Assembly: GCF_900101675.1 (NCBI RefSeq)
Contig: NZ_FNKG01000001.1
Location: 789,378-853,377 of the forward strand
Source of the DNA: Curtobacterium sp. UNCCL20
GTDB lineage: Bacteria; Actinomycetota; Actinomycetes; Actinomycetales; Microbacteriaceae
DNA: 64,000 bases
Direction: 5' to 3'
A program made the translations under genes and the position numbers. Positions 1-8,127 of this stretch are shown here, in pieces. The notes beneath the pieces were generated by a model. The model was not told the origin of the DNA. It saw nothing but the letters and a program-made list of their open reading frames with translations, and did not search any database. Each line of letters begins with the position of its first letter. The stretch's first letter is position 1.

Positions 1-86
1 CCGGGCCCGGACCGGACCACCGGACCGGCACCGTGCCTCCCGGCTCGTCCTGGAGCGACGTCCCACCCCCGGGAGCCGCACGATGA
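1..86 (+). CDS. 3' end of an upstream gene (partial)
   Basis: A reading frame is open from the window edge and ends with TGA at 84-86, overlapping the ATG of the next gene in an ATGA arrangement. The visible tail is rich in Gly and Pro and ends [11 protein letters not shown]. Only about 27 codons are visible, so the product cannot be identified. The stop/start overlap, common in this genome, is the main reason to believe it is a real gene end. Confidence 0.4.
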   Translation, partial: GPGPDHRTGTVPPGSSWSDVPPPGAAR

Positions 87-775
87 GAGCCGGGCGGCTG
101 GGGATCGGCGTCGTCGGATCCGGACGTGTCGGCCCCGTCCTCGGAGCCGCCCTGGCGAACGCCGAGCACGCCGTGATCGGGGTGACCGCCGTGTCCGAGG
201 CGAGCCGGGACCGCGCCGAGGCGATGCTGCCCGGCGCACCCGTCCTGGCGACCCCGGACCTCGTCGAGCGGAGCGAACTCGTGCTCCTCGCGGTGCCGGA
301 CGACCAGCTCGCAGGACTCGTGCAGGGCCTCGCGGACGCCGGCATCTGGCAGCCCGGGCAGCTCGTCGTGCACACCAGCCCGGACCACGGCGTCGGGATC
401 CTCGCACCCGCGATGGCCGCGGGAGCGATCCCGCTCGCGATCCACCCGGCGATGGCGTTCACCGGCACCAGCGTCGACCTCGGACGGCTCCGTGAGGCGT
501 ACTGCGCCGTCACCGCACCGGCACCCGTGCTCCCGATCGCCCAGGCACTCGTCGTCGAGATGGGCGCCGAGCCCTTCGTCGTCACCGAGCAGGACCGACG
601 CGCGTACGCCGACGCCGTCCGCGCCGCCGTGAGCTTCTCGACCGCCATCGTGGACCAGTCCGCCGGCACGCTCTCCGGCATCGGGGTCGAGCACCCCGGC
701 CGGGTCCTCGGTGCCCTGGTCCGCTCCGCCGTGGACAACGCGCTCGCCGCCGCTGACGGGCAGGCGGCGCTGTAG
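83..775 (+). CDS. Rossmann-like/DUF2520 protein
   Basis: The 230-residue product begins with a dinucleotide-binding fold (GxGxxG-like VGSGRVG near residues 11-17), followed by a helical DUF2520-type C-terminal half ([10 protein letters not shown] near residue 115). Proteins of this class resemble NAD(P)-dependent pyrroline-5-carboxylate or ketopantoate reductase-like enzymes, but their substrate is not established. The start at 83 has GGGAG 8 nt upstream. In related genomes this gene sits near panC and lysS; here it directly precedes lysS with no panC between. The family call is firm; the reaction is unknown. Confidence 0.8.
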   Translation: MRAGRLGIGVVGSGRVGPVLGAALANAEHAVIGVTAVSEASRDRAEAMLPGAPVLATPDLVERSELVLLAVPDDQLAGLVQGLADAGIWQPGQLVVHTSPDHGVGILAPAMAAGAIPLAIHPAMAFTGTSVDLGRLREAYCAVTAPAPVLPIAQALVVEMGAEPFVVTEQDRRAYADAVRAAVSFSTAIVDQSAGTLSGIGVEHPGRVLGALVRSAVDNALAAADGQAAL

Positions 776-815
776 CATTTCGGGGACCCCCACGACCCAT
801 CGGAGCCGCACCACC

Positions 816-2318
816 ATGAGCGAAGAGACCGCCGCAGACGTCCTGTCAGCCGAAGAGACCAGCGAACAGCGTCAGGTCCGGCTCGACAAGCGTGCGAAGC
901 TCCTCGAATCCGGCGTCGACGCGTACCCGGCCGAGCTCCCGATCACCACCACGATCGCCGAGGTCCGGTCGCAGTACGGACAGCTCGAGACCGGCGAGGA
1001 GACCCAGGACCTCGTCGGTGTCGCCGGGCGCATCGTGTTCTCCCGCAACACCGGCAAGCTCTGCTTCGCGACCCTGCAGTCCGGCGACGGCTCCCGCATC
1101 CAGGCCATGGTGTCCCTCGCCGAGGTGGGTGAGGACTCGCTCGCACGGTGGAAGGAGTTCGTCGACCTCGGCGACCACGTGTTCGTGCACGGCCGCGTGA
1201 TCTCCTCGCGCCGCGGCGAGCTGTCGATCATGGTCGACGAGTGGGCGATGGCGGCGAAGGCGATCCTGCCGCTCCCGAACCTGCACAACGAACTCAACGA
1301 GGAGACCCGCGTCCGGCAGCGCTACCTCGACCTCATCGTGCGCGAAGAGGCACGGGCCACGGTGCGCGCCCGCGCCGCCGTGATGTCGTCGCTGCGCCAG
1401 ACCTTCGCCGGCCACGACTACCTCGAGGTCGAGACCCCGATGCTGCAGACCCAGCACGGCGGCGCCTCGGCCCGGCCCTTCGTCACGCACTCGAACGCGT
1501 TCGACACCGAGCTCTACCTCCGCATCGCGCCCGAGCTGTTCCTGAAGCGCGCGGTCGTCGGCGGCATCGACCGGGTCTTCGAGGTGAACCGCAACTTCCG
1601 GAACGAGGGTGCCGACTCGACGCACTCGCCGGAGTTCGCGATGCTCGAGGCGTACCAGGCGTACGGCAACTACGAGCAGATGGCCGACCTGACGCAGGAG
1701 CTCGTGCAGAACGCGACCCGTGCGGTGACCGGCGGCCCGCTCGAGGTGACCCTGGCCGACGGCAGCACCTACGACCTGGGCGGCGAGTGGCCGCGCATCG
1801 ACATGTACGGCTCGCTGGCCGAGGCGGCCGGTCGCGAGATCACGCCCGAGACCCCGCTGGCCGAGCTGCAAGCGCTCGCCGCGGCCGAGGGCGTCGAGGT
1901 CGCGCACGCCACCCACGGCAAGTACGTCGAGGAGCTCTGGGAGCACTTCGTCATCGACTCGCTCGACCGCCCGACGTTCGTGATGAACTTCCCGGTCGAC
2001 ACCTCGCCGCTGACCCGCGAGCACCGCACCCGTCCGGGCATCGTCGAGAAGTGGGACCTCTACGTCCGCGGGTTCGAGCTCGCGACCGCCTACTCCGAAC
2101 TCGTCGACCCGGTGGTGCAGCGCGAGCGGTTCGTCGACCAGGCGCGACTCGCGGCCGGTGGCGACCCCGAGGCGATGCGCGTCGACGAGGAGTTCCTTCG
2201 GGCACTCGAGCACGCGATGCCGCCGTCGGGTGGCATGGGCATGGGGATCGACCGACTGCTCATGGCGATCACCGGGCTCGGCATCCGCGAGACGATCCTG
2301 TTCCCGCTCGTCAAGTGA
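816..2318 (+). CDS. lysS: Lysyl-tRNA synthetase, class II
   Basis: This 500-residue enzyme charges tRNA-Lys with lysine in the cytoplasm. An N-terminal OB-fold anticodon-binding domain (about residues 60-150) precedes the class II catalytic core, with motif 2 (FRNEG followed by THSPEF) and motif 3 (GMGMGIDRL) near the C-terminus. The length is normal for bacterial LysRS. ATG at 816 was chosen over in-frame upstream codons because the protein family starts here and CGGAG lies upstream. A TAGCAT hexamer at 773-778, overlapping the stop of the preceding gene, is a candidate -10 element. Confidence 0.97.
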   Translation: MSEETAADVLSAEETSEQRQVRLDKRAKLLESGVDAYPAELPITTTIAEVRSQYGQLETGEETQDLVGVAGRIVFSRNTGKLCFATLQSGDGSRIQAMVSLAEVGEDSLARWKEFVDLGDHVFVHGRVISSRRGELSIMVDEWAMAAKAILPLPNLHNELNEETRVRQRYLDLIVREEARATVRARAAVMSSLRQTFAGHDYLEVETPMLQTQHGGASARPFVTHSNAFDTELYLRIAPELFLKRAVVGGIDRVFEVNRNFRNEGADSTHSPEFAMLEAYQAYGNYEQMADLTQELVQNATRAVTGGPLEVTLADGSTYDLGGEWPRIDMYGSLAEAAGREITPETPLAELQALAAAEGVEVAHATHGKYVEELWEHFVIDSLDRPTFVMNFPVDTSPLTREHRTRPGIVEKWDLYVRGFELATAYSELVDPVVQRERFVDQARLAAGGDPEAMRVDEEFLRALEHAMPPSGGMGMGIDRLLMAITGLGIRETILFPLVK

Positions 2319-2346
2319 GCACAGCCGGGCGAGGTACCATGCTCCG

Positions 2347-2550
2347 GTGCCGCATGGAGTCGTGACCGGAGTCATCTTCGCCCTGACGCCGACCGTCGTG
2401 GTCGGCCTCATCTTCTGGTTCGTGATGCGTGCCATCATGCGGGCCGACCGTTCCGAGCGTGCCGCGTACGCCAAGGTCGAGGCCGAGGAGCGCGCCCGCT
2501 TCGAGCGCGAGCACGGCGTGCCGGCGCCGGCACCGGCGTCCGCCGAGTAG
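2347..2550 (+). CDS. Small single-span membrane protein
   Basis: This 67-residue product has one hydrophobic segment (about residues 7-24) followed by a charged, probably cytoplasmic helix rich in Arg, Glu and Ala and a Pro/Ala tail. No family is recognised. GTG at 2347 is preceded by TACCAT at 2335-2340 with a 6-nt gap, a spacing that would give a leaderless transcript. A second in-frame GTG lies at 2362. It follows lysS by 28 bases in the same direction but seems to have its own promoter. Confidence 0.6.
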   Translation: MPHGVVTGVIFALTPTVVVGLIFWFVMRAIMRADRSERAAYAKVEAEERARFEREHGVPAPAPASAE

Positions 2551-2616
2551 CCCGCCCGGTTCCACCGGCCGTCCGACTTCACCGCCCGTTCACCGGACGG
2601 TGTGACCCTGGCGCGC

Positions 2617-2760
2617 ATGCACGCACGACCCGGCGACCCCGGCCGACCCGACGACCTGTCGCTCGACGACGAGGACGCGTTCGGGCACCCGGTCATCGGC
2701 GACCCCGGCCGTGACGACGCGGTCTGGCCGAACGGCGACGAGGACGACATCGACGTCTGA
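2617..2760 (+). CDS. Small acidic hypothetical protein (47 aa)
   Basis: A 47-codon frame starts at ATG 2617 and ends at TGA 2758-2760. The product is strongly acidic (many Asp) with a single Trp and ends Asp-Asp-Ile-Asp-Val. No family is recognised. Support comes from codon use like the neighbours and from an upstream stretch (CCGCCCGTTCACC, 2582-2594) that resembles the one before the next small gene. It could be non-coding. Confidence 0.35.
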   Translation: MHARPGDPGRPDDLSLDDEDAFGHPVIGDPGRDDAVWPNGDEDDIDV

Positions 2761-2808
2761 GCGTCCGGACCTCGTCACCGGCCGTTCACCCGGACGTCGC
2801 GTGCCGGG

Positions 2809-2997
2809 GTGAGCATCGTCCGCATGTCCATCACGCAGATCATCACCGGCCGGAGCGCCGTCGTCCCCGCGCGCGGCAGCGTCTTCACCGGCCGGAGCCT
2901 GGTCGGCGACATCGAGAGCGAGTACGACGAGTTCGACCGCGACGCCGACCTCGAGGTCTCGAAGCGTCGCGAAGGGTGGCTCGAGCCCTCCTGGTGA
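2809..2997 (+). CDS. Small hypothetical protein (57-62 aa)
   Basis: The product is 62 residues from GTG 2809 or 57 from ATG 2824, the more protein-like start. It has a short hydrophobic/basic first half and an acidic second half (ESEYDEFDRDADLE), ending in Trp-Leu-Glu-Pro-Ser-Trp. No family is recognised. Its stop is followed after 20 bases by a very strong intrinsic terminator (3018-3067), which supports a transcribed unit ending here. Confidence 0.5.
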   Translation: MSIVRMSITQIITGRSAVVPARGSVFTGRSLVGDIESEYDEFDRDADLEVSKRREGWLEPSW

Positions 2998-3017
2998 CCC
3001 CCATCTGCTCCTGCTTC

Positions 3018-3067
3018 GGGGTACGACGACCGGATCGCAACGATCCGCGGAGTCGTACCCCTTTTTT
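3018..3067 (+). terminator. Compound intrinsic terminator
   Basis: A 10-bp perfect outer stem (GGGGTACGAC at 3018-3027 with GTCGTACCCC at 3052-3061) encloses a second perfect 7-bp stem (CGGATCG at 3031-3037 with CGATCCG at 3041-3047, loop CAA). A run of six T follows at 3062-3067. This is a textbook terminator for the small genes upstream and insulates the sigma-factor gene. Confidence 0.9.
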
Positions 3068-3338
3068 GTGTCCGCTCGACGCAACACCGCGGGGTACACC
3101 ATCGGAAACGAGCAAGAAACACCGATGCAATGCCGGAAACATCGCGACATCCCCTTGCTCGCGGGCCATCCGGGGGACCAGACTGACGACACGCTGTACC
3201 CCTCGGGGGACGGTTCCGATGACGAAGCACGGAGATCCCTGGGAATCGATCTGATCGGTTTGTGGGGTACACCTCGCGACCGCTTTACTCGTGAACACCC
3301 CACCGAGGCCAACACCGTCGAACGCAGGGAGAGTCATC
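3068..3338 (+). promoter_or_regulatory. Upstream region of the sigma-factor gene
   Basis: These 271 bases hold no convincing gene. The sequence GGGGTACACC occurs twice (3091-3100 and 3264-3273), and the complementary GTACCCC occurs at 3196-3202; the adjacent terminator uses the same GGGGTAC core. The repeats could be binding sites for a regulator of the sigma gene. No clear -35/-10 pair was identified. Confidence 0.35.
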
Positions 3339-4409
3339 ATGACGATCGCAACCGCAGCACCGAAGACGACGACCACTGGCACCACCGCGCGCCGGAACAC
3401 CAAGAAGACGGCAGCGAAGTCGCCCGTCGCCGCGGTCGAGACCACCACGCTCGACACCGAGGTCGAAGCCGACGAGCAGCTCGCCGGTGTCCGCGGCGCC
3501 TCGGTCGACCAGGTCGGTGACTACCTGCGTCACATCGGCCGCCTCTCGCTCCTCACCGCCGAGGAAGAAGCCGAGATCGCCCGCCGCATCGAGGTCGGGC
3601 TCTTCGCGGAAGAGAAGCTCAACACCGAGGCCGGCCTCCCGAAGACCCTCCAGCGTGAACTCCGCTGGCTCGTCCGCGACGGTGAGCGCGCCAAGGAGCG
3701 CATGATCACCTCGAACCTCCGCCTCGTGGTGAGCATCGCGAAGCGGTACTCGCAGCGCGGCCTCCCCTTCATGGACGTCATCCAGGAGGGCAACCTCGGT
3801 CTGGTCCGCGCGGTGGAGAAGTTCGACTTCACGCAGGGCTACAAGTTCTCGACGTACGCCACCTGGTGGATCCGTCAGGCCATCTCGCGTGGTCTCGCCG
3901 ACAAGGCCCGCACGATCCGCATCCCGGTGCACACCGTCGAGCTGATCAACAAGATCTCCCGCACCGAGCGCGACCTGACGGTGGACCTCGGCCGTGCGCC
4001 GATGCCCGACGAGGTCGCGGCCGAGCTGAGCATGAGCGTCGAAGAGCTCGTGGACCTCAAGGGCCGCTCGCACGAGCCGGTCTCCATCCACACCGTGGTC
4101 GGTGACTCGGACGACAGCGAGCTCGGCGACTTCATCGAGGACGAGGACGCCGCGTCGCCGAACGAGCTCACCGAGACCACGCTCCTGCACCGCGACATCC
4201 GCTCCATCGTCGCCGAGCTGCCGAGCGACGAGGCGAACGTGATCCGCATGCGCTACGGCCTCGACGACGACAAGCCGATGACGCTCGACGAGATCTCGAA
4301 GATCGTCCACACGACCCGCCAGGCGGTCAGCCGTGTGGAGTCCCGCGCGAAGCTCCGCCTCTTCGCCAAGGCGGTCTCGCAGGACATGCAGCTGTACCTG
4401 ACCGACTAG
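3339..4409 (+). CDS. RNA polymerase sigma factor, sigma-70 group 2-like
   Basis: This 356-residue protein directs RNA polymerase to promoters. Residues 1-50 are a basic, Thr/Ala-rich tail. Region 1.2 is at about 56-90, region 2 at about 120-190 (GLPFMDVIQEGN, TWWIRQAI), region 3 at 190-265 and region 4 at 280-345. The short N-terminus without region 1.1 suggests a SigB-like group 2 factor rather than the primary one. Region 4.2 is odd: where family members read TRERIRQIE, this one reads TRQAVSRVE (residues 326-334), changing residues that contact the -35 element. ATG 3339 has GGGAGAG upstream; in-frame codons from 3291 are considered leader. Confidence 0.9.
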   Translation: MTIATAAPKTTTTGTTARRNTKKTAAKSPVAAVETTTLDTEVEADEQLAGVRGASVDQVGDYLRHIGRLSLLTAEEEAEIARRIEVGLFAEEKLNTEAGLPKTLQRELRWLVRDGERAKERMITSNLRLVVSIAKRYSQRGLPFMDVIQEGNLGLVRAVEKFDFTQGYKFSTYATWWIRQAISRGLADKARTIRIPVHTVELINKISRTERDLTVDLGRAPMPDEVAAELSMSVEELVDLKGRSHEPVSIHTVVGDSDDSELGDFIEDEDAASPNELTETTLLHRDIRSIVAELPSDEANVIRMRYGLDDDKPMTLDEISKIVHTTRQAVSRVESRAKLRLFAKAVSQDMQLYLTD

Positions 4410-4496
4410 GGCAGGGTGACTTCGGCCGGCGCGCGAGTGCCGGCACGGGGAAACCGGGTCGTTCCGTGGGAAGGCGATCCGGTGGGGTGATGGGAC

Positions 4497-4530
4497 GGCC
4501 CGCTCAGGCACCGCCTGGGCGGGCCTTCGT
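4497..4530 (+). terminator. Intrinsic terminator after the sigma-factor gene
   Basis: A 13-bp stem (4497-4509 with 4513-4525, one G-T wobble, loop ACC) is followed by TTCGTCTGTC. It lies 88 bases after the sigma-factor stop codon. Confidence 0.75.
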
Positions 4531-4586
4531 CTGTCCGCGGCGGCCTCGCACGCGAGTGACCGTGGGCGTCGTCGCTCGGCGCTCAC

Positions 4587-4937
4587 GCGGTCGGTGCGCA
4601 CGAGCAGCACGGCGCCGATGAGCAGCCAGAACAGGATGCCAGCGGCGAAGAACCCGACGGCGAGCGTGGGCTGCCCGATCGTGGTGAGCGACTGGGCTGT
4701 GAGCAGCGATGCGGCAACGGTGGGGAGCAGGGAGCCGACGGCGGGGACCAGCGCTCCGAACGGACCGAACACCGGGTGACGGAGATCGTCGCGGACCGCG
4801 CGGACACCACCCGGACGCGCGAGGTACCGGATGATCGTGATCAGCCATGCGAGGGTCGCCACGCCCCAGAGCGCCTCGGCGACCACCCTGGGTGACCCGA
4901 GCTCGACGAACGCCGCAGTCACGCAGAACCGAACCAC
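4587..4937 (-). pseudogene. Truncated TDT/SLAC1-type transporter remnant
   Basis: About 117 residues starting at 4937 resemble the N-terminal part of tellurite-resistance/dicarboxylate (TDT, voltage-dependent anion channel) transporters: hydrophobic spans around residues 20-38, 58-82 and 88-113, with the typical DLRHPVFGPF segment between. After residue 117 the similarity stops, and the frame has no stop for over a kilobase, running through the terminator at 4497-4530 and antisense to the sigma gene. The family is normally about 300-380 residues, so this looks like a broken remnant. The family call rests on recognition by eye; a small unrelated membrane protein is the alternative. Confidence 0.5.
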
Positions 4938-5008
4938 CCATGCTGGTTGTTCCTCCAGATCACGCCGTGGGTCCCGGGTCCTCGATCCTGCGCCGGTAGA
5001 TTGACGCC

Positions 5009-6520
5009 GTGGGTCAGATGAGCGCCGTCCGTGATCGTGTCCGGACCTGGCTGTGGGCGCACCCGTGGGCCGGGTTCACCGTCCTGTGCGCCGTCGTCTT
5101 CATGCTGGCCGCCTCGGTCGCGCGGGCGTTCACGTACCCGCCCCTCAACGGTGGTGACGAACCGGCCCACCTCGACTACGTCCTGACCGTCTGGCACGCG
5201 CACCTGCCCGTCTTCGAGAAGGGCATCACCTACCACGCCCCGTTCGGAGCGACCACGCCCGTGCAGTGGGTCGCACAGCACCCGCCGCTCTACTACCTCG
5301 TGCTCGCCCCCGTGGTCGGACCGCTCTTCGACGGCGGACACCCGCTCGCCGCGGTGATGGCCGGACGCCTGATGAGCGGGCTGATGGCCGGCGGCGTCGT
5401 GGTCGCCTCGGCGTGGGCGGCCTGGCGGTGCTTCCCGGGCGCACGGCGGCTGCCCGGCGGGGTCGCCGTGGTGACCGCCCTCGCCGGGATGCTCATCCAG
5501 CAGGGCGGCTCGATCTACAACGACGTGCTCTTCGTCCTGCTGTCGGTGCTCGCGTGCGGGATCGCAGGTGCTGCGCTCCGGTCGGGCGTCGGTCCCGGGC
5601 TCTTCATCGCCGCGGCCCTGGTCGGTGCCGCGGGCATGTCGACCCGGATCTCGTTCGCGATCTGGCTCGTGGCGCTCGTCGTCGCCCTGGTGCTGGCTCG
5701 ACGTGTCCGCCTGTGGGGGCTCGAGGGCGTCTGGGCACGAGTCATCGCCGCGGCCGCTCCGGTCGTCGCTGCCGCCGCCGCGTCGGGCTGGTTCTACGTC
5801 CGGAACAAGCAGCTGGCCGGCAACTTCAGCGGTCGCCACGCCGAGTGGGGCATCGAGAACTTCCGCCGCCACGTGGTGCCGATCCCCGAAGTCGCGACCG
5901 ACCACGACTTCTGGGCGGGCATCTTCGCGATCTACCGCGGTGTGCTGTCCGTCGACGGGGCCGTGCAGTGGGTCCTGATGATCGGGCCGATGCTGCTCGC
6001 CGCGGTCATCGGCATCGTCGAGCTGCGCCGCCGCCGGTCGACGGCGACCGCGAGCGCACCCGCCGCTGGCCGCTCCGACGAACGAGACCAGCGCCGGGAC
6101 CGCACGGCGACGCTCCTCATCGTCGCGATGTTCGTCGCCGTGTCGGCCCTCTTCACCGTCATCGAGCTCGACTACGTGCACGGTGGCGGCGCTCCGAACA
6201 CCCGCTACTCGCTGACGATCCTGCCGATCATCACCATCGCCATGGCCGCGGGCCTGACCGCCCTGCGCCGTGCCTCCGGACCACTCGTGACGCTGTGGAT
6301 CATCGTGGCCTTCGTGCCGTACTGGTCCCTCGTCGACCTGCACGTCGCGGGCATCGTGCCGCACGCCGCCCGGATCGAGCAGCTGATGTTCGCCGTCTCG
6401 GTCGTCGCCGCGGTCGGCTGCGCCGTCGGCGCGTTCCTCGACGGCCTGCGCCGACCCATCGCCCCCGCTGCTACTCCTCGACCTCGCGATCGAGCTTCTG
6501 CCGCAGATCCTGTGGGATGA
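5009..6520 (+). CDS. GT-C/DUF2142-like polytopic membrane protein
   Basis: This 503-residue protein has about ten to twelve hydrophobic segments. The first extracytoplasmic loop carries DEPAHLDY (about residues 50-57) and, further on, QHPPLYYL. An acidic residue followed by His in this loop is typical of GT-C glycosyltransferases and DUF2142 proteins, which use lipid-linked sugars at the outer membrane face. Donor and acceptor are unknown. GTG 5009 is preceded by TAGATT at 4997-5002 with a 6-nt gap, fitting leaderless transcription; ATG 5018 is the alternative. The 3' end overlaps the convergent NAD kinase gene by 50 bases. Confidence 0.65.
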   Translation: MGQMSAVRDRVRTWLWAHPWAGFTVLCAVVFMLAASVARAFTYPPLNGGDEPAHLDYVLTVWHAHLPVFEKGITYHAPFGATTPVQWVAQHPPLYYLVLAPVVGPLFDGGHPLAAVMAGRLMSGLMAGGVVVASAWAAWRCFPGARRLPGGVAVVTALAGMLIQQGGSIYNDVLFVLLSVLACGIAGAALRSGVGPGLFIAAALVGAAGMSTRISFAIWLVALVVALVLARRVRLWGLEGVWARVIAAAAPVVAAAAASGWFYVRNKQLAGNFSGRHAEWGIENFRRHVVPIPEVATDHDFWAGIFAIYRGVLSVDGAVQWVLMIGPMLLAAVIGIVELRRRRSTATASAPAAGRSDERDQRRDRTATLLIVAMFVAVSALFTVIELDYVHGGGAPNTRYSLTILPIITIAMAAGLTALRRASGPLVTLWIIVAFVPYWSLVDLHVAGIVPHAARIEQLMFAVSVVAAVGCAVGAFLDGLRRPIAPAATPRPRDRASAADPVG

Positions 6521-7403
6521 GCTCGATCAGCTGATCGGGGCGCACCGGCAGGTCGAGCAGGCTGAGCTTCACACGCCCGGTCCGACCGTGCCGCTCGGCG
6601 TCGAGGCGAACCACGCTGCCGGCGTCCTTCCGGAGCCGGATGTCGAGCTGCGCCCCGGTGGCGACCTCGCCGACCACGAGTCCGTCGACCTCGAGCGCTG
6701 CGCTCCGGGTGCCCTCGGCGATGTCGAACCGGTAGCGCTCGCGGGCGGCGAGCACCACGGAGCGGTCGATCCCGGCCATCGGCGCGACCGGGGTCACGAC
6801 GGAGCCGGACAGCGCGGGGGAGAGCACCGGGCCACCGGCGGCGTAGTTGTACGCGGTGGAACCGGCCGGGGTCGCGGCGACGATGGCGTCCGCACGGTAG
6901 TACCCGTACCCGAGTCCGCCGACGCTGAGGTCCGCTGACACCTGTCCGGCTCCGGGTCGGCGCACGATCGTCAGGTCGTTGAACGCGAGGTAGTCCGTGC
7001 GCGCACCGCTCCAGGACAGCCGGGCCTCGAGCGCGTGGTGCGGCTCGAGCTGGTAGTCGCCGGCGGACAGCCGTTCGAGGGCGGCCTCGAGCTCGGGCGG
7101 TTCGATCTCCACCAGGAAGCCGACGTTGCCGTAGTTCACGCCGAGCACCGGCACCGGGCGCTTCGCGACGAGCCGCATGGCCCCGAGCATCGTGCCGTCA
7201 CCGCCGAGCGCGACGACGAGGTCGACCGTCTCGGTGAAGTCCTCGTCACCGATCACGTCGACGCCGCCGCCGATCCGCTGCGCGTCGGCACGGCGGGCGA
7301 CGAGCCGTCCGCGTCCGGAGGCGTTCCAGCGCTGCAGGGTCACGACGGACTCCTGCACGTTCTTGGTCGGGTGGACGACGAGGCCGACGACGGGCTGCTC
7401 CAT
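6471..7403 (-). CDS. nadK: NAD kinase
   Basis: This 310-residue enzyme phosphorylates NAD to NADP in the cytoplasm. The diagnostic GGDGT motif is at residues 67-71 and the second motif, FNDLT, has N142-D143. A glycine-rich ATP/NAD-binding core follows (ATPAGSTAY near residue 180). Length is normal for the family. ATG 7403 is preceded on the minus strand by TACGAT (7410-7415) with a 6-nt gap, suggesting a leaderless mRNA. It is not next to recN or tlyA, the usual actinobacterial neighbours. Confidence 0.93.
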   Translation of the reverse strand: MEQPVVGLVVHPTKNVQESVVTLQRWNASGRGRLVARRADAQRIGGGVDVIGDEDFTETVDLVVALGGDGTMLGAMRLVAKRPVPVLGVNYGNVGFLVEIEPPELEAALERLSAGDYQLEPHHALEARLSWSGARTDYLAFNDLTIVRRPGAGQVSADLSVGGLGYGYYRADAIVAATPAGSTAYNYAAGGPVLSPALSGSVVTPVAPMAGIDRSVVLAARERYRFDIAEGTRSAALEVDGLVVGEVATGAQLDIRLRKDAGSVVRLDAERHGRTGRVKLSLLDLPVRPDQLIELIPQDLRQKLDREVEE

Positions 7404-7461
7404 GCACGGATCGTACCGATTGCACCCGGGACGTCCTCTGGCGCACACGGTGATCACCAGA

Positions 7462-7479
7462 TATTCTGCATGTATGCAG
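7462..7479 (+). promoter_or_regulatory. -10 element and inverted repeat over a start codon
   Basis: TATTCT (7462-7467) lies 6 nt before ATG 7474, the spacing of a leaderless promoter. The start codon is inside CTGCATGTATGCAG (7466-7479), an inverted repeat with 6-bp arms and a 2-bp centre. A protein bound here would block both the transcription and translation start. Confidence 0.4.
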
Positions 7480-7950
7480 ACCGCCGCGCTCTCCGTCCCC
7501 GTGCCCACCCTCCGGCACGGCCGCGAGATCGTGCTGCTGGCCGAGCAGGAGTCCCGCGAGACCGGGTTCGGCTTCCTCGACGCCGAACACCTGCTCATCG
7601 CCGCCGTCACGCTGTGCGGCGGGATGCCTCGCTTCGACCAGGCGCTCGACGCGCACGGCGTCACCCCCGACCGCGTCCGGACGGCCTCCAGCGCGTTCGT
7701 CGGGGCCGGTTCCACGGGTCCGGTGTCGGCGGACCGCGTCACGTGCACGCCCGCCGCCGCCCGGGTGCTCGCCCGCGCCGCGCAGCTCGCCGGGCCCGCT
7801 GCGCGCGTCCGACCGCACCACGTCCTGCTCGCGGTCCTCGACGGCATCGACGACCCGTTCACGGGTGCCGCGCACGACGTCCTCGAGCAGCTCGGTGTCG
7901 ACGCGCGCCGGTTCCGACGTGCGCTGCGCCGCGCAGCGCGGCAGGCGTAG
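7474..7950 (+). CDS. Stand-alone Clp N-terminal (R) domain protein
   Basis: This 158-residue protein has two Clp repeat-like halves (around residues 12-75 with FLDAEHLLIAAV, and 85-150 with VRPHHVLLAVLDG) and no AAA+ module. Clp N-domains bind substrates or adaptors, so an orphan copy may modulate ClpC or bind its substrates. It lies 177 bases upstream of clpC in the same direction. ATG 7474 was chosen for the TATTCT hexamer 6 nt before it. The domain call is good; the function is inferred only from the neighbour. Confidence 0.7.
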   Translation: MQTAALSVPVPTLRHGREIVLLAEQESRETGFGFLDAEHLLIAAVTLCGGMPRFDQALDAHGVTPDRVRTASSAFVGAGSTGPVSADRVTCTPAAARVLARAAQLAGPAARVRPHHVLLAVLDGIDDPFTGAAHDVLEQLGVDARRFRRALRRAARQA

Positions 7951-8127
7951 TCGACGGGGACCCATCGGCGGCCGGGTGCGCGGTGCCGAGTGGCCCGCCC
8001 GTCCGCTCTCCGCGCACATCCCGCAACGAGGTCACGCCCACGGCGAACAGGGGGAGCCACCGGGGGGAGCGCTGGTTACTCTCGATGTACGTCACCGGTC
8101 TTCCACGAGTCCGGCAAGGGAGAGCAC

